Shown here piece by piece: positions 6,272 through 7,918 of a stretch of 7,918 nucleotides of DNA. A model generated the notes under the pieces. That model had not been told where the DNA came from, did no database searches, and was given only the letters and a program-made list of their open reading frames with translations. The stretch is from assembly GCA_021295935.1 (NCBI GenBank), contig JAGWBL010000058.1, positions 1 to 7,918 on the forward strand. The letters run 5' to 3'. The DNA is from Pseudomonadales bacterium. GTDB taxonomy: Bacteria > Pseudomonadota > Gammaproteobacteria > Pseudomonadales > Azotimanducaceae. The translations under genes were made by a program, and so were the position numbers. Every line of letters begins with the position of its first letter. Position 1 is the stretch's first letter.

Positions 6272-6948
6272 AACGAGTCTGGATCACACGTACCGAGCCG
6301 GGTGCAAGCGAACTCGCCGAAGCGGTTGTGATGGCAGGGTGGACTCCCGTCAAGGAACCGCTGCTCACCATCGAACCCACCGGCGCCCCACGGCCGTCGG
6401 GGCAGTTCTCGATGCGTGTGTTTCTTTCACCCCACGCTGTCCGACATGCCGAGAACGATCTCGGCAATGGACATTTCATCGCTGTCGGCCCCGCTACCCA
6501 GGATGCGCTGAACCGGTGGGGCGTGCTTGCGCAAGTTCCCGACCGCCACGACTCCGAAGGTGTGGTCAGCCTGTTGCAGGCGACTCTTGCACAATCCCTT
6601 CGTGATCCGGTTCTGGTCGTTCAGGGCAAGAACGGCAGGATGCTGGTTCAGGAGTGGTGCCGATCGCAACGAGTCCCCTGCACCACTTGGTCGGTCTACC
6701 GGCGCGTGCCGCGACGCGTGAATGTGGCATGCTCCGACGTAGACGCCTTGGTCTGCGATTCTGTCGAATCGCTCCATCTGGCGCATGCCCAGCTCCGAGA
6801 TGGCAAGTCCTCCTTGCCGCTTGTCGTTCCGTCGAAACGAATAGCCAATGGTGCAAGGATGTTGGAATTTGCTAATGTTTGGATCAGTGACGGGCCTTCG
6901 CCGGGGGCTGTCGTGTCGACCCTGAAGAGGTCAAGCATCGATGACTGA
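6268..6948 (+). CDS. hemD: Uroporphyrinogen-III synthase
   Basis: HemD closes hydroxymethylbilane with inversion of ring D to give uroporphyrinogen III, the branch point to heme, siroheme and cobalamin. The 226-residue protein is slightly short for the family (about 240-260). This family is poorly conserved, but the expected blocks appear in order: KRVWITRTEPGASELAEAV at the start, PLLTIEP (31-37), VFLSPHAVRHA (51-61), FIAVGPATQDAL (70-81), DSEGVVSLL, VLVVQGKNGRMLVQEW (115-130), YRRVPRR, DALVCDSVESLHLA and LVVPSKRIANGA. It starts at the ATG overlapping the hemC stop (ATGA, 6268-6271). Its stop overlaps the hemX start by 8 nt. The overlaps indicate co-translation in one transcript. An open frame continues upstream of this ATG into hemC, but it is only a shadow of hemC. 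Confidence 0.94.
   Translation: MKRVWITRTEPGASELAEAVVMAGWTPVKEPLLTIEPTGAPRPSGQFSMRVFLSPHAVRHAENDLGNGHFIAVGPATQDALNRWGVLAQVPDRHDSEGVVSLLQATLAQSLRDPVLVVQGKNGRMLVQEWCRSQRVPCTTWSVYRRVPRRVNVACSDVDALVCDSVESLHLAHAQLRDGKSSLPLVVPSKRIANGARMLEFANVWISDGPSPGAVVSTLKRSSIDD
6925..6930 (+). promoter_or_regulatory. Ribosome binding site for hemX
   Basis: AAGAGG lies 10 nt before the hemX ATG (6941), inside the last codons of hemD. It is the clearest Shine-Dalgarno match in the hem cluster and supports the chosen hemX start. Confidence 0.55.
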
Positions 6949-7918
6949 AGAATCCACGGAATCTGCACTGGTGGAAGATTCCGCCGAACCAGAGGAGATT
7001 CCCAAGCGCAGAATCCGACGGTTCGTTGCCTGGATGGTCGTGCTCGTCGGGTTGGCCGGGATCGCCGCAGCGGCTTGGTACGGCTATGACTTCTGGAAGG
7101 GAACAACCGAACTGTCGCCTGCTCGGACCACAACTCCGGCGCCGGCGCGATCCGATTCCAACCCCGAGCAACAGTCTCGGAACGGCTCAAGCGAGATCCG
7201 TGAGATTAGAGAGGAATTGGCGCGGCAACACCGAGAACTCAAGCGCGAGTCGGCCCGATTGGAAGCCTTGGTCAGTTCGCGATTCGGCACGTTGGAAACC
7301 TGGCTGGCGGAACTCGATCCCGTCGAAACGAAGCGCCAAAGCGAGCCGTTCCTGGCGCAAGTACGCGAGGTTGCAGCGCTTGTGAGTCTGGCGGACCAGC
7401 AACTGGCGCTCGGCATGGGAGCCAAACGAGCGGCCATGACATTGGCGAGCGCCGATCAACTGCTTGCGAATCTAGACGATCCGCGTTTCTACGAAGTGCG
7501 CGCAAGACTCTCGGCAGATCTCAACGCCCTCCGGTTCCATCGGGCGAACGACGTGCACGGATTGTTCCTCACCATCGAGGGACTCAAGACCCTGGTTGAA
7601 GCGCTGCCGCTGGCCCACAGACATGTTCCGGACGCAACGCAGGAGCAGGCCGAGACCGCGGCAAACCAATCTTGGTGGGCACGAGCATGGTCCACGCTGA
7701 GCACGTTGGTCACCATCCGCGATCACGGCGATAGGAGGACTCGTCCGCTTCTCTCCGAATCCGAGGCCGAACTCGTTCGGCTTCGACTGCTCCTTGCCTT
7801 GGACAAGATCCAGGTCGCTCTGGTTCGGAACGACGAACATCTCTTCAAGACCAGCCTCGCAGAGTTCAGACAGCTTGCGAGACTTCGAAGTTCCGGACTC
7901 TCCGATCCCATGCTGCAA
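6941..7918 (+). CDS. hemX: HemX family membrane protein (C-terminus beyond window)
   Basis: The frame from ATG 6941 is open to the window end (326 codons so far). HemX proteins are often labelled uroporphyrin-III C-methyltransferase, but they lack an obvious methyltransferase fold, and their role in heme synthesis is unproven. An acidic N-terminus (MTEESTESALVEDSAEPEE) is followed by basic KRRIRR and one membrane helix at about residues 28-47, which puts the rest in the periplasm. Residues 61-80 are a Pro/Thr/Ser-rich linker. Residues 84-111 are charged and look like a coiled coil (EIREIREELARQHRELKRES). The HemX core then follows: EVAALVSLADQQLALGMGAK, LASADQLLANLDDPRFYEVR, then WWARAWSTLSTLVTIR and LRLLLALDKIQVALVRND. 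It starts 8 nt inside hemD with a good ribosome site. hemY commonly follows in gammaproteobacteria, but that lies outside this window. Confidence 0.92.
   Translation, partial: MTEESTESALVEDSAEPEEIPKRRIRRFVAWMVVLVGLAGIAAAAWYGYDFWKGTTELSPARTTTPAPARSDSNPEQQSRNGSSEIREIREELARQHRELKRESARLEALVSSRFGTLETWLAELDPVETKRQSEPFLAQVREVAALVSLADQQLALGMGAKRAAMTLASADQLLANLDDPRFYEVRARLSADLNALRFHRANDVHGLFLTIEGLKTLVEALPLAHRHVPDATQEQAETAANQSWWARAWSTLSTLVTIRDHGDRRTRPLLSESEAELVRLRLLLALDKIQVALVRNDEHLFKTSLAEFRQLARLRSSGLSDPMLQ

Overview
The window is GC-rich and looks like chromosome from a proteobacterium, most likely a gammaproteobacterium. The main reasons are the hemC-hemD-hemX gene order, the Pseudomonas-type aspartate metal site in HemB, and the VTT protein followed by a mercuric-reductase-like oxidoreductase. 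This assignment is inference from family resemblance, not from any marker gene. TGA serves as a normal stop at the ends of hemC, hemD and the VTT gene, so the standard bacterial code applies.

Left part (1-2910): three decayed genes and one intact one. A family IV (HSL-type) alpha/beta hydrolase on the minus strand runs off the left edge and is cut by one in-frame TGA immediately after its GDSAG nucleophile elbow; the rest of the frame is open. A ClpP-like serine protease on the plus strand keeps its Ser, His and Asp codons but is frameshifted, and about 19 nt are missing between the Ser and His segments. A VTT-domain (TVP38/DedA-like) membrane protein on the minus strand is intact and shares a GTGA stop/start overlap with an FAD-dependent oxidoreductase. 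That oxidoreductase is a remnant: its FAD-binding glycine motif is lost, its CVPSK motif is altered, it is frameshifted, and it is truncated where it meets the Clp relic.

Right part (2911-7918): tetrapyrrole synthesis. hemB (porphobilinogen synthase) is followed by about 380 bp with no recognised gene, then a complete single tyrosine recombinase, then a tightly packed hemC-hemD-hemX cluster with a 4-nt ATGA overlap (hemC/hemD) and an 8-nt overlap (hemD/hemX). hemX runs off the right edge. HemB, HemC and HemD are consecutive enzymes: aminolevulinate to porphobilinogen to hydroxymethylbilane to uroporphyrinogen III.

Overall, heme genes look maintained while accessory genes nearby are decaying. 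This fits a genome under relaxed selection or reduction, although sequencing or assembly error could explain some single-site lesions. I see no convincing new multi-gene system. The points most worth a second look are the cluster of pseudogenes, the lone integrase between hemB and hemC, and a very stable UUCG hairpin in the early integrase coding sequence.
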